From: Deltaproteobacteria bacterium
GTDB lineage: Bacteria; Myxococcota; Kuafuiibacteriia; Kuafuiibacteriales; Kuafuiibacteriaceae
NCBI GenBank assembly: GCA_016713425.1
Contig: JADJPE010000005.1
Span: 4,562,501 to 4,626,500 of the forward strand
DNA: 64,000 bases
Direction of reading: 5' to 3'
Shown here: piece after piece, positions 35,217 to 43,566 of the stretch
Layout: the number at the start of each line of letters is the position of its first letter
Numbering within the stretch: the first letter of the stretch is position 1
Translations under genes and position numbers: made by a program
The notes under the pieces: generated by a model
Seen by the model: only the letters and a program-made list of their open reading frames with translations
Databases searched by the model: none
What the model was told of the DNA's origin: nothing

Positions 35217-36671
35217 ATGCGTCCACGGTCCCGCCCAGATGGCCCGCGCGGTCGTGAGACGAGGCGTTGGCGCGAACGCTTGCGGCATGCCCTCCTTGGC
35301 TTGTTGCTCACGCTTCCTTGGTCGGCGGCCTGTTCTTTCGTTCCGGATCCTTCGGCGGCCATTCCTCGGTCGCGCGACAGTGGCCAGGTGCGGGGCGGAG
35401 ACGACGTGAACTTCGAGGATGCTTCGATGACGGATCTCGCCCGCCCCGACGTCGACGCCGAGATCGACGCTGGCCTGACGGATGCGGATGCGGATGCGGA
35501 TGCGGATACGGATCCGGGTCCGGACATGGGCACGGGCGGCGCAGACGTCGATGCGGGTGCGCCCGACACGGGGTCTCTGGATGCGGGTACCGTGGATTCG
35601 GGCGTCGATGGAGGCCGCCCTGATGCCTCGCCGATGCCGACGACGTGCGGGAACGGCGAGCTCGAGGCTGATGAGATTTGCGACGACGGCAACACCGACA
35701 TCAACGACGGATGCACCGAGCAGTGTCTCGTGGAGCCGGACTGGATTTGTCTTCGGCAGCCGAGTGTCTGTGTGCTGCTCAACGACGCCGTATTCGTCCA
35801 GTCCAACGGCGCCTTCGGCTGTGGATCTCGAACGGGGGCGGAGACAGACCCGTTCTGTTCGATTGACGATGCGCTCGACGAAAAATCCCCGGTCATCATT
35901 GTTCGACCGGGCGTATACAGTGAGTCTTTGGTCTCTGAGTACAACGTCGTTGTGATCGCGTATCCGGGCGCCGAGATTCGTGGGCGCGAGTGGTCCATCG
36001 ACGCGGGCCACGCCGAGATCGTCGGTCTTTCCTTTGTCGATAGTGACACCTTCGCGGTTCGGGTTCGGTCGGACGCATCGCTGGTTCTTTCCGAGTGCAC
36101 CATTCGTGGGGCCTGGGGTTATGGCGTGACGATCGAATCCAGGGCCGACGCGATGCTTGACCGAAACCTGATCTCCGAGAATCGCAGCGGAGGCCTCCGC
36201 GTGAAAACTTCGGGCGTTGTGGAGATCAGTAACAATGTGTTGTGGGCGAACGGGCACTCGAGATCGAGCTTCGGCGGCGTTCGCATCGAGGAGATGGTCG
36301 GGCAGGGGTCGCGCTTTGCCTACAATACGATCGTCGAGAACGAGGCCGATTCAGGGCGCGCGGCTGGCGTCCGCTGCGATCGCCCAGTGAGTATTCGAAA
36401 CAGCATCGTCTGGAACAACCATTCGAATGAACCTTCGGCGTTGAGTGGCGCCTGCGTCGTCGAATCATCGATCGTCGGGCCGAACTGGATCGCCTCCGGC
36501 TCGACCCTCGTCGTCGATCCCGAACTGAAGTCTGACTTTCATCTTCAGGCTTCATCGCCCGCGATCGATCGAGCCGACCCGGACGGACTCGAGTCAGCTT
36601 TCGATATCGACGGTGAGTCCCGCGTCCAAGGCGGAGCGCCGGACATGGGCGCAGACGAATTGCATCAATAA
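35217..36671 (+). CDS. Lipoprotein with Cys-rich DUF4215 repeat and right-handed beta-helix
   Basis: 484 residues from ATG 35217. The export signal is LRHALLGLLLTLPWSAAC, a lipobox. An Asp/Ala/Gly linker (hexamer repeat) gives DAGT-DSG-like units, then one Myxococcus cysteine-rich repeat (CGNGELEADEICDDGN with DGCTEQC), and from about 210 a parallel beta-helix with PbH1-like rungs (VVVIAYPGAEIRG, AEIVGLSFVDSD, LVLSECTIRGAWGYGVTIE, RLVKTSGVVEISNNVLW-like). Such proteins bind or cleave polysaccharides at the cell surface; no catalytic residues can be named. It stops 75 bases before bfd. Confidence 0.84.
   Translation: MRPRSRPDGPRGRETRRWRERLRHALLGLLLTLPWSAACSFVPDPSAAIPRSRDSGQVRGGDDVNFEDASMTDLARPDVDAEIDAGLTDADADADADTDPGPDMGTGGADVDAGAPDTGSLDAGTVDSGVDGGRPDASPMPTTCGNGELEADEICDDGNTDINDGCTEQCLVEPDWICLRQPSVCVLLNDAVFVQSNGAFGCGSRTGAETDPFCSIDDALDEKSPVIIVRPGVYSESLVSEYNVVVIAYPGAEIRGREWSIDAGHAEIVGLSFVDSDTFAVRVRSDASLVLSECTIRGAWGYGVTIESRADAMLDRNLISENRSGGLRVKTSGVVEISNNVLWANGHSRSSFGGVRIEEMVGQGSRFAYNTIVENEADSGRAAGVRCDRPVSIRNSIVWNNHSNEPSALSGACVVESSIVGPNWIASGSTLVVDPELKSDFHLQASSPAIDRADPDGLESAFDIDGESRVQGGAPDMGADELHQ
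35481..35516 (+). repeat. Hexamer repeat in the beta-helix lipoprotein gene
   Basis: Four exact gatgcg units followed by gatacg and gatccg encode Asp-Ala repeats in the linker. Confidence 0.95.
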
Positions 36672-36693
36672 TTACGGGGCTCACCGGTCGATC

Positions 36694-36705
36694 TTGCCGG
36701 CAAGG
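36694..36705. promoter_or_regulatory. 12-bp perfect palindrome upstream of bfd
   Basis: CTTGCCGGCAAG is its own reverse complement and lies eight bases before the candidate Fur box. It may be an operator for a second regulator or a small stem; no known factor is assigned. Confidence 0.4.
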
Positions 36706-36713
36706 GAATTGTT

Positions 36714-36728
36714 GACTATGATTCGCAA
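36714..36728 (+). promoter_or_regulatory. Candidate Fur box controlling bfd-bfr
   Basis: TGACTAT-G-ATTCGCA matches the 7-1-7 Fur consensus TGATAAT-n-ATTATCA at 10 of 14 arm positions and has the right centre. It ends 18 bases before the bfd ATG and just ahead of AGGAGGG, so binding would block transcription or ribosome entry. The region is unusually AT-rich for this genome. Genes for bfd are commonly iron-regulated, which supports the reading. Confidence 0.5.
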
Positions 36729-36746
36729 TAGCAAATAGGAGGGTCG

Positions 36747-36971
36747 ATGATCGTCTGTTCCTGTCATGGCGTGTCCGATGCTGCCGTTCGAAAAGCGGTC
36801 GAAGAAGGCGCGCGCACTCCAGAGCTGGTTGCGGCGCGCTGTTGCGCGGGCAACTCGTGCGGTGCATGTCTCGAGATGCTCGAGCAACTGATTCGAGAGA
36901 TGGCGTCGCCGCCAACTTCTTCAGGTGATGCTTGCCGTGCGCGATCGCTTCGGCTTAAACGCGTGGCATGA
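36747..36971 (+). CDS. bfd: Bacterioferritin-associated ferredoxin
   Basis: 74 residues with the [2Fe-2S] ligands arranged as in Bfd: MIVCSCHGVSD (C4, C6) and AGNSCGACLEML (CxxC). Bfd reduces ferric iron in the bacterioferritin core and releases it to the cytoplasm. ATG 36747 follows a strong AGGAGGG. Its TGA overlaps the bfr ATG by four bases (ATGA), so both proteins are made together. A candidate Fur box lies just upstream. Confidence 0.93.
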   Translation: MIVCSCHGVSDAAVRKAVEEGARTPELVAARCCAGNSCGACLEMLEQLIREMASPPTSSGDACRARSLRLKRVA

Positions 36972-37438
36972 AGGGTCACGAGAAAGTCATCGAGCTCCTG
37001 AACAGCATTCTGACTTTGGAGCTCTCAGCCGTGAATCAATATTGGATTCACGCACGCATGTGCGAGAGCTGGGGTTATCTTCGGCTGTGGGAGAAGCTTC
37101 GTGCCGAGTCGCTCGGCGAGATGAAGCACGCAGACGCGCTGATTGCGCGCATTCTCCAGCTGGAGGGCATTCCGAATCTTCAGCGCTACGGCAAGATCAC
37201 GATCGGCGAGACGGTGCTCGAGCAGATGAAGCTCGACATCGAGGTGGAGCGTACGTCGATTCGTATTCTCAACGAGGCTGTTTCGACCTGCCGGACGCTG
37301 GACGACAACGGAACGCGCCTGCTTCTCGAGACGCTCCTACAAGACTCCGAGAGCCACGAGGCCTGGATCGACATGCAGATCGAGCAGATCCAGCGCGTCG
37401 GTGAGGCCAACTACCTGGCCCAACAGATCCGCCCGTAA
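36968..37438 (+). CDS. bfr: Bacterioferritin
   Basis: 156 residues in a four-helix ferritin fold. Numbering matches E. coli Bfr: heme ligand M52, diiron ligands E18, E51, H54, E94 and H130 are all present (LTLELSAVNQYWIHARM, LGEMKHAD, IEVERTS, SHEAW). The remaining expected ligand E127 is not at its usual place: the string is D126-S127-E128-S129-H130, so the carboxylate is one residue off or replaced. It stores iron as a 24-mer and pairs with Bfd. The 53 bases to the convergent aminopeptidase gene show no clear terminator. Confidence 0.93.
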   Translation: MKGHEKVIELLNSILTLELSAVNQYWIHARMCESWGYLRLWEKLRAESLGEMKHADALIARILQLEGIPNLQRYGKITIGETVLEQMKLDIEVERTSIRILNEAVSTCRTLDDNGTRLLLETLLQDSESHEAWIDMQIEQIQRVGEANYLAQQIRP

Positions 37439-37491
37439 TCGAACCCCGCCCGGCCCCAAGCGCGCTGACCGCTTCGACCGTCACATGCAAC

Positions 37492-38859
37492 CTAGACGAA
37501 CGGCATGGTGAGCATGCCGACCAGGGCGTCGTGCATCTTCGCGACGTCGGCGGCGCCCGCCATCTCACGACAGGAGTGCATCGACAACATCGGGCTGCCG
37601 ACGTCGACGGCCTGGATGCCCAGCCGAGCCGCGGTGATCGGGCCAATGGTGCTTCCGCAAGGCATATCCGCGCGTGATACGAAGCGCTGCGGCTCGAATC
37701 CTGCGGCGCGACAGGCCGCGGTGAAGCGCGCGGCGGCGGCCGAATCGGTTGCGTAGGACTGGTTGGCGTTCGCCTTGATGACGGGACCTCCGCCTAGGCT
37801 GGGCAGATGGTTACCATCGTGCCGATCGGCGTAGTTGGGGTGGACACCGTGCGCCATGTCGACCGAAGTGAAGAACGAAGAAGCCATCGCGCGCGGAAAG
37901 GCCTGCCGAGTGTCGGTGCTTCGGCATTCGATGATCCGTTGCAGCACCGTCTCGAGGAAAGGACCCTGGGCCCCACGCGCGCTGCGACTGCCGACTTCTT
38001 CGTTGTCATACAGCGCGATCACGCGTGTGGCCTCGGCCGGACGGCTCCATGCCTCCGCGGAGGAGGTCGCGAGGAGCGCAGTCATCGCGGCGTGGCAGCT
38101 CGCAAGGTTGTCGAGCCGGGCCGCGTAGATGAATGCCTCGTCGAGTCCGCCGAGGGTCGGCGCTTGGGTGTCGTAGAGCATCAGGTCGTGGTCGAGCACG
38201 TCTTCGACGGCGACCTGGGCTTGCTCCGCGAGCATGGCTCGAAAGGCTGCGACCGGATCCGGTGTCGAGCTCGAGGCCATGCCCAACAAGGGTGCGAGGT
38301 GATCCTGAGGGTTGATCTTCAAGCCCTCGCGGTTGACCTCTCGATTGAGGTGAATGGCGAGGCTCGGTATACGCGCAACCGGCCGTCCGAAATCGATGAG
38401 ACGTGTACTCTGCGCGCCCTCGCCCGTCTTCACCATGACCCGTCCGGCGAGAGAAAGGTCGCGGTCGAACCAAGTGGACAGCAGCGCGCCTCCATAGACC
38501 TCGACCCCGATCTGCCGGTAGCCATGTTTGCGCGTTTCAGGGATCGACTTGAGCTTCAACGTGGGCGAGTCGGTGTGTGCACCCACGATTCGAAATCCGG
38601 CCTCGGTGGGCGACTTCACACCCACGTGAAAAGCGACGAGCGTGCTGTCGTCGAAGGTGGCGTAGGCCCGCTCGCCGGGTGAGAGGCTCCAATAGTCCGG
38701 TCGAGAAAGCTGCCGAAAGCCTGCGGCGTCGAGCCTTCGCGCACACTCGGCCACGGCGTGATAGGGCGTTGGACTTCGATGAATGAAACGGATCAGGTCG
38801 TGCGAGAGACCTTCTGCGTGTAGAGGGGAGGCTTGGCTCTGTTCTTGCGCTTCGGACAC
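37492..38859 (-). CDS. apeB: M18 family aspartyl aminopeptidase
   Basis: 455 residues from GTG 38859, which has GGGAG nine bases upstream. Zinc-site blocks are clear: FRIVGAHTDSPTLKLK, FIYAARLDNLASCHAAM, IALYDNEEVGSRS (catalytic Glu pair), FTSVDMAHGVHPNYADRHD and VGSPMLSMHSCREMAG (last His ligand). The family removes N-terminal Asp/Glu (and in yeast other residues) from peptides in the cytoplasm as large homo-oligomers. It is transcribed leftwards; a small hypothetical gene lies 69 bases upstream on the same strand. Confidence 0.93.
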   Translation of the reverse strand: MSEAQEQSQASPLHAEGLSHDLIRFIHRSPTPYHAVAECARRLDAAGFRQLSRPDYWSLSPGERAYATFDDSTLVAFHVGVKSPTEAGFRIVGAHTDSPTLKLKSIPETRKHGYRQIGVEVYGGALLSTWFDRDLSLAGRVMVKTGEGAQSTRLIDFGRPVARIPSLAIHLNREVNREGLKINPQDHLAPLLGMASSSTPDPVAAFRAMLAEQAQVAVEDVLDHDLMLYDTQAPTLGGLDEAFIYAARLDNLASCHAAMTALLATSSAEAWSRPAEATRVIALYDNEEVGSRSARGAQGPFLETVLQRIIECRSTDTRQAFPRAMASSFFTSVDMAHGVHPNYADRHDGNHLPSLGGGPVIKANANQSYATDSAAAARFTAACRAAGFEPQRFVSRADMPCGSTIGPITAARLGIQAVDVGSPMLSMHSCREMAGAADVAKMHDALVGMLTMPFV

Positions 38860-38928
38860 GTGGTGTGCTCCCGTCGATCGAAATCGCACGCGCGCGGGCA
38901 GGACAGGGCAGGCCTTTGCGCGCGACCG

Positions 38929-39312
38929 TTATGAGTCCGCCTCGACGAACGGCGCGCTCGTGTAGCACGCGACGACGTTGTTTCGTCCGTCGGCCAAGAT
39001 GAACCAGCGAATGCCGTCGCTGTCTTCGAACGTCCAAGGCGCCAGCATTTGACTCTCGCAACTCCGAAGGTGCGCGACCGCATCTTCGATGAGGTCGAGC
39101 CCCTCCGGGTCATCATCTGAGCGCCGCCGAATCCGCTGGATACGGCTCTCGAGACGGTCGGCGACCTCGTCGGCCGACACCGGATCGCCCGGGTTCCCAA
39201 GCGCCTCGACTTCGTCCGCCTCGAGCAGTTCCAGAAGCTGGGATGCCACTTCCGGCATGTACTCGGAAGCGGTCGTTTCGATGAAACGCCCTATGCTGTC
39301 GTGGAGATCCAT
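38929..39312 (-). CDS. Conserved-looking hypothetical protein
   Basis: 127 residues from ATG 39312 (GTG 39315 just before it). An N-terminal helical, acidic region (EVASQLLELLEADEVEAL; ADRLESRIQRIRRR) is followed by a small beta-rich end (WTFEDSDGIRWFILADGRNNVVACYTS). No motif is recognised. Codon use matches neighbouring genes and the frame has no competing overlap, which supports it being real. Confidence 0.65.
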   Translation of the reverse strand: MDLHDSIGRFIETTASEYMPEVASQLLELLEADEVEALGNPGDPVSADEVADRLESRIQRIRRRSDDDPEGLDLIEDAVAHLRSCESQMLAPWTFEDSDGIRWFILADGRNNVVACYTSAPFVEADS

Positions 39313-39426
39313 CACCTTAATCCCGGCCCTCGTTCACAGTTCGATCAGACAAAACCTTGTCGGTGCGAAAACTCTCTCAGCACTCGCTCAGTTGCGCTCG
39401 TCTTCAACGACCACGTTCTTCTTCCA

Positions 39427-39513
39427 CGGAGATGGAGGGATTCGAACCCCCGGTAGAGTTGCCCCTACACTTGATTTCGAATCAAGCGCCTTCAACCACT
39501 CGGCCACATCTCC
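39427..39513 (-). tRNA. tRNA-Ser(CGA)
   Basis: The 7-bp acceptor stem GGAGATG/CATCTCC, D arm (GCCGAGTGGTTGAAGGC), anticodon stem with loop TTCGAAA (anticodon CGA, reading UCG), a long class-II variable arm and GGTTCGAATCC T arm are all present. The discriminator is G as required for serine. CCA is not encoded. It lies about 77 bases downstream of gatA on the same strand. Confidence 0.97.
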
Positions 39514-39589
39514 ACGTTAGCTTGGCGGTGGCTTAAAGGAGTACGGCTAAGAAGGTCAAGCCCCGAGGCACCCCAAACGCACGCTTTCA

Positions 39590-41056
39590 TCACGCTTTGA
39601 TGGTCGGGCGTCGGTCGGCATGGCCCGTAGCTTGTTCGAATGCATGGGCGACCCGCAGAAGTCGGCCTTCCTCGAACCATGGACCCAGGAGCTGCAGCCC
39701 GACCGGCAGTCCGTCGGCGGCAAGGCCGGCCGGGGTCGAGAGACCCGGGATTCCGGCCAGATTCACAGCCAGTGTGCAGACGTCGGCCATGTACATCGAG
39801 AGCGGATCGGTCGTTTTGTCTCCGAGGCGAAACGCGGTCGATGGGGAAGTGGGCGTGGCGATCACGTCGACGTGCTTGAACGCCGACTCGAAGTCGCGAC
39901 GGATCAGCGTGCGAACCTTCTGGGCTTGCGCGTAGTAGGCGTCGTAGTAGCCGGAAGACAGGACGTAGGTACCCAGGACGATCCGTCGCTTGACTTCGTC
40001 GCCAAAGCCTTCGCTGCGAGAAGCCGCATACATGCGTCGCAGCTCATGCTCGCTCGACGCTCGATGTCCGTACCGGACGCCGTCGTAGCGCGCGAGATTG
40101 GAGGAGGCTTCGGCCGTACAGATGACGTAATACGTGCTCAGCGCGTAGCGCGTGTGCGGGAGGCTGATGGGCACGATTTCGGCCCCCGCGTGGCCCAGCG
40201 TCTCGATTCCCTGACGAACCAGGGTCTCGACGTCGGGATCGAGACCCTCCCCGAAATATTCCGTAGGTACGCCGACCTTGAGCCCTTCGATCCCGCCGTC
40301 GATCTCGCTCAGGTAGTCGGGTACCGGGACATCGGCGCTCGTCGAGTCGCGTTCGTCGAATCCCGCAATCGCCTGCATGACATGAGCGACGTCTTTGGCG
40401 GTGCGGCCGAAGGGGCCGACTTGGTCGAGGGATGATGCGAAGGCGATGACGCCGAACCGTGAGACCCGCCCGTAGGTCGGCTTCAAGCCCACGACCCCAG
40501 TCAGCGCTGCCGGTTGGCGAATCGAACCCCCCGTATCCGTACCGAGCGCAGCAAAAACCTGACCTGCGGCGACGGCGGCAGCGCTTCCGCCTGACGAGCC
40601 GCCGGCGACACGGGTCTCGTCCCACGGGTTGCGCACGGGACCGAACGCCGAATGCTCGTTCGAAGATCCCATCGCGAACTCGTCGCAATTGGTCTTGCCG
40701 AGCATGATGGCGCCTTGGGCTCGCAGGCGTTCTGCCATGGCACCGTCGTACGGCGGGACGTAGTTCGCCAGCATCTTGGAGGCGGCCGTGGTTCGGAGCC
40801 CGGCGGTCATCAGGAGGTCCTTGAGCGCGATCGGAACGCCGTCGATCCGAGACAACGCTCGGCCGTGCGCTCGCCGATCGTCGGCGGCCAGCGCGCCCCT
40901 CCGCGCGCCGTCCTCATCGATCGTAATGAAAGTATTCAGCGTGGGCGTCGCGTCGATTCGGTCTAGGCAGGCGCGGATCAGTTCGACCGAAGAAACCTCG
41001 CGCGCAGCGAGTCGATCGGCGACGAAGCTCAAAGATGCGTCGAGAAGGCACTCCAT
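39590..41056 (-). CDS. gatA: Glu-tRNA(Gln)/Asp-tRNA(Asn) amidotransferase subunit A
   Basis: 488 residues. The amidase Ser-cisSer-Lys triad is at the positions known from the Staphylococcus enzyme: K79 (IALKDLLM), S154 (GGSSGGSAA) and S178 (GTDTGGSIRQPA). It releases ammonia from glutamine for the transamidation of mischarged tRNA. It starts eight bases after gatC stops, so the two form an operon; gatB is not in the window. The presence of GatCA means Gln-tRNA and/or Asn-tRNA is made indirectly here. Confidence 0.95.
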   Translation of the reverse strand: MECLLDASLSFVADRLAAREVSSVELIRACLDRIDATPTLNTFITIDEDGARRGALAADDRRAHGRALSRIDGVPIALKDLLMTAGLRTTAASKMLANYVPPYDGAMAERLRAQGAIMLGKTNCDEFAMGSSNEHSAFGPVRNPWDETRVAGGSSGGSAAAVAAGQVFAALGTDTGGSIRQPAALTGVVGLKPTYGRVSRFGVIAFASSLDQVGPFGRTAKDVAHVMQAIAGFDERDSTSADVPVPDYLSEIDGGIEGLKVGVPTEYFGEGLDPDVETLVRQGIETLGHAGAEIVPISLPHTRYALSTYYVICTAEASSNLARYDGVRYGHRASSEHELRRMYAASRSEGFGDEVKRRIVLGTYVLSSGYYDAYYAQAQKVRTLIRRDFESAFKHVDVIATPTSPSTAFRLGDKTTDPLSMYMADVCTLAVNLAGIPGLSTPAGLAADGLPVGLQLLGPWFEEGRLLRVAHAFEQATGHADRRPTIKA

Positions 41057-41064
41057 GATTCGCG

Positions 41065-41406
41065 TTACTCCACGATCTTGGGGACAGCGACGGCGTCCCC
41101 AATACGGACCGGTGCCCCCGAAAGCCCGGCGTCACGGTCGATGCTTGGCTTGGCTTCGTCAGGCCGCCAGCGGCTCGGCAGCTCGACCCCGTGGCGCGTC
41201 GGAGGTACATCCCGGACGTCGACGGCTTGTAAGTCGCGGACGTGGTCGAGGATGCGGCCGAGCTCAGTCGCCAGGCGGTCGAGCGCCTGTTCGTCGAAGC
41301 ACACGGCTTCGGGCTCCGACCAATGACCCTGGTCATCTTGGACGCGGGGATATTCGAGATGGGCGAGTCGCGCGATGCGTCGAACCTCGTCTCTTGAGAT
41401 GGTCAC
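41065..41406 (-). CDS. gatC: Amidotransferase subunit C
   Basis: 113 residues with the GatC pattern: MTISRDEVRRIARLAHLEY at the start, LATELGRILDHVRDLQAVDV in the middle, DVPPTRHG and a C-terminal strap that wraps GatA. It stabilises GatA against GatB. An insert of about ten residues (RVQDDQGHWSEPEAVCFDE) makes it slightly longer than usual. Directly upstream of gatA. Confidence 0.93.
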   Translation of the reverse strand: MTISRDEVRRIARLAHLEYPRVQDDQGHWSEPEAVCFDEQALDRLATELGRILDHVRDLQAVDVRDVPPTRHGVELPSRWRPDEAKPSIDRDAGLSGAPVRIGDAVAVPKIVE

Positions 41407-41438
41407 AGCGCGGCCTTACCACATGGGTCGGTGCTCGG

Positions 41439-43547
41439 TCAGTGTTCGGAGCCCTGCTTTCTGAGTTGCTGGAGGCGATTCTCGACCTCGTGTCGGTCCG
41501 ATGACTGGGGGGCGATCCGAAGGAAGGCGCCGTAGGCCTCTATGGCGTCCGAAGCATGGCCAAGCGCGCGCTGTGCTTCGGCCAGACCATAGTAGGCCTC
41601 GGCGAAATTCCGATCGATCCGCAGCGCCGCTCGAAAGGACTCGAGCGCCAAAGCGGGGCGTTCGAGATCCATATAGGCCCATCCGAGGCCGGCGAGCGGT
41701 TCGGGCGAAGTCGGACGGAGCGCCCTCGCTCGTTCGTACGATCGGACCGCTCGCTTCGCACGGTCACCGCGACGTTGCCGGTCGCCGGTCGACATCCACT
41801 TCTCGAAGGATGCCTCGTGGGCATCATCGTCGGTCGTCTCAGCGACGTTTCTTTCGGCCGCTCCGGCCGTGCTGTCTTTGGGGGGGACGGCCTTTGGCGC
41901 TGGTGCGGTCGGAGGTTCGCTGGCTTGGCTTCGGGCCCGAAGACGCAGCGCCTCCTGATGGTTAGGCGCTCGACTGAGCACCAGCGTGAGCTCCTGCTGG
42001 GCCGCCGCCAAGTCGTTGAGGCTCGCGTGCACGCGTGCGAGCAGGATGCGCGCGCGGTTCATCCCCGGGCGGAGTCCGATCGCTTGTTCGAGCAGACCTG
42101 TCGCCTTGCCGAGAATGGCTCGGTCGCCCTGCGCAGCGTCGAAGAGCGCCGCCGCCTCGATGTAGAGCACCGTGGGATCGACGATCCCGCGGGCGTCCAA
42201 GAGGCGCTTCGTCTTGGATATCTCGCGGTCGTATCCAGCCCGATCCTTCTGGACCTGATAATACGCCGCCAACGCACGCATCGCTTCGACCGAGAACGCG
42301 GAGAGCTTGTAGGCCTGTCGTGCGAGCTCAAAGGCCTCTCGAAGGAGGGCGGAGGCCTCCTCGCGCTTCGCTTGTGCGAGCGTCGGGTCGCGTGCCGTCC
42401 CCGACCCGGGCGCCTCGCGCTCGAGATCGACAGCCAAAGCGCGAAGGACCTCGGCGTAGCGCGTGAGCACGAGCGCCCGCTCGGCGAGGATCGCTGCGCT
42501 CTCTGGATGACGCGCCTGCGCCTCTTGGAGCAGTCTCAGCCCGTCGTCGAGGCTTTCGATGGTATCTAGGTCGGTCTCCTGCCGCGTCAGCTCGATCTCG
42601 CGCTCGACGACCTGTTCGAGCGTGCTCGTGCCCTCGCTCTGCCAACCCAGATGCTGCCGGAGCCAGCTCCCCTCGGGGCTGTGAACGATCACCGCCGCGC
42701 CTCCTCCCAATCCGGCCACCGCGATCAAGAGCCCTCCCCAGATGGCCGCGCTCCGCCGACGCCGCCGGCTGAAGACCGCGACGAGGTCGGATCGCGACGG
42801 CTCATCCACCAGCGATGGATCTCGGCGGACCCAGGTGGGCGGTTCCTCTGAGCTCGGGAGGCTCGCCGCGCTCGCCGAGTTCGCTGCGTTCGCCGCACTT
42901 GGCGGGGAGGTCGGGGGGATGAAAGACGGGATCGGTGGGACGGAGGACGGCCGCCCTGTCCCGGGCGTTTCCGGCGCGCCCGGATTCGAGGTGACGTCGT
43001 TCTCTACATCCGCGGTTAGGTTCCGGAAGAGCGGAATGTCATTCGAGGCCGGATGCACGCGTCCGGCGCTGTCCGGATGCAGCATGCGACTTGCGCTGAT
43101 GCCGATGACTGGGCCGTGGGGGCTCAAGAGCTCGCTCCCACGAATCTCAAGCGGCTCCAAGGTGAGCGAACCTTGGTCGATCAGCATGTTCAGATGGCGT
43201 GCCTTTTCGAATACGCTGAAGAACGGCTCGAGCTCACCGATGTTTCCGAGTCGCTTCCAAGTCTCGCCGTTCTTGCTGATCTCGTCATCGCGGCTGATGC
43301 GGCCCTCGACGACCCATTTCTGCAGCGTCGTCAGTTCGCGAAAGCCGATCATCTGCCCGTCCGGTTTGCGGACGAGCCATTCACGCGCAGTGGCGGTCTT
43401 CGTTGTCATCGGCGCGCCATCCTCACCGGGGAGGCGCACCTTGAACACGTGCTCGCACGCGGTGCATTTTACTGTCACACCGTGCGCACCGACGCGGTCC
43501 TCATCGAACTCGTATTCGGTGCCGCATTTTTCGCAGCGCACGTCCAT
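41439..43547 (-). CDS. Zinc-ribbon (MJ0042), GYF_2-like, TPR membrane protein
   Basis: 702 residues. The N-terminal zinc ribbon has CEKCGTEYEFDE and VKCTACEHVFKV (two CxxC). A GYF_2-type domain follows (EWLVRKPDGQMIGFRELTTLQKW to WKRLGNIGELEPFF), then a Pro/Ser/Ala-rich linker, one membrane segment (AAIWGGLLIAVAGLGGGAAVIV, about 283-305) and many TPR repeats (ALVLTRYAEVLRAL; LEQAIGLRPGMNRARILLARVH; ALESFRAALRIDRNFAEAYYGLAEA). Myxobacterial genomes have several of this layout, usually placed in signalling or gliding-motility regulation. Function not assigned. It lies 19 bases downstream of the helicase gene. Confidence 0.8.
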   Translation of the reverse strand: MDVRCEKCGTEYEFDEDRVGAHGVTVKCTACEHVFKVRLPGEDGAPMTTKTATAREWLVRKPDGQMIGFRELTTLQKWVVEGRISRDDEISKNGETWKRLGNIGELEPFFSVFEKARHLNMLIDQGSLTLEPLEIRGSELLSPHGPVIGISASRMLHPDSAGRVHPASNDIPLFRNLTADVENDVTSNPGAPETPGTGRPSSVPPIPSFIPPTSPPSAANAANSASAASLPSSEEPPTWVRRDPSLVDEPSRSDLVAVFSRRRRRSAAIWGGLLIAVAGLGGGAAVIVHSPEGSWLRQHLGWQSEGTSTLEQVVEREIELTRQETDLDTIESLDDGLRLLQEAQARHPESAAILAERALVLTRYAEVLRALAVDLEREAPGSGTARDPTLAQAKREEASALLREAFELARQAYKLSAFSVEAMRALAAYYQVQKDRAGYDREISKTKRLLDARGIVDPTVLYIEAAALFDAAQGDRAILGKATGLLEQAIGLRPGMNRARILLARVHASLNDLAAAQQELTLVLSRAPNHQEALRLRARSQASEPPTAPAPKAVPPKDSTAGAAERNVAETTDDDAHEASFEKWMSTGDRQRRGDRAKRAVRSYERARALRPTSPEPLAGLGWAYMDLERPALALESFRAALRIDRNFAEAYYGLAEAQRALGHASDAIEAYGAFLRIAPQSSDRHEVENRLQQLRKQGSEH

Positions 43548-43566
43548 GGGGTCTGGCGAGTCGACG

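Noticed and set aside
34835..36257. Two overlapping frames of about 420 codons on the minus strand across the PilZ and beta-helix genes
   Set aside because: Both are Arg/Ser/Pro-rich shadows of real plus-strand genes with recognised domains.
36711..36728. TTGACT at 36713 as a -35 element for bfd
   Set aside because: With 17-bp spacing the -10 position falls in the ribosome site and does not match; the stretch fits a Fur dyad better.
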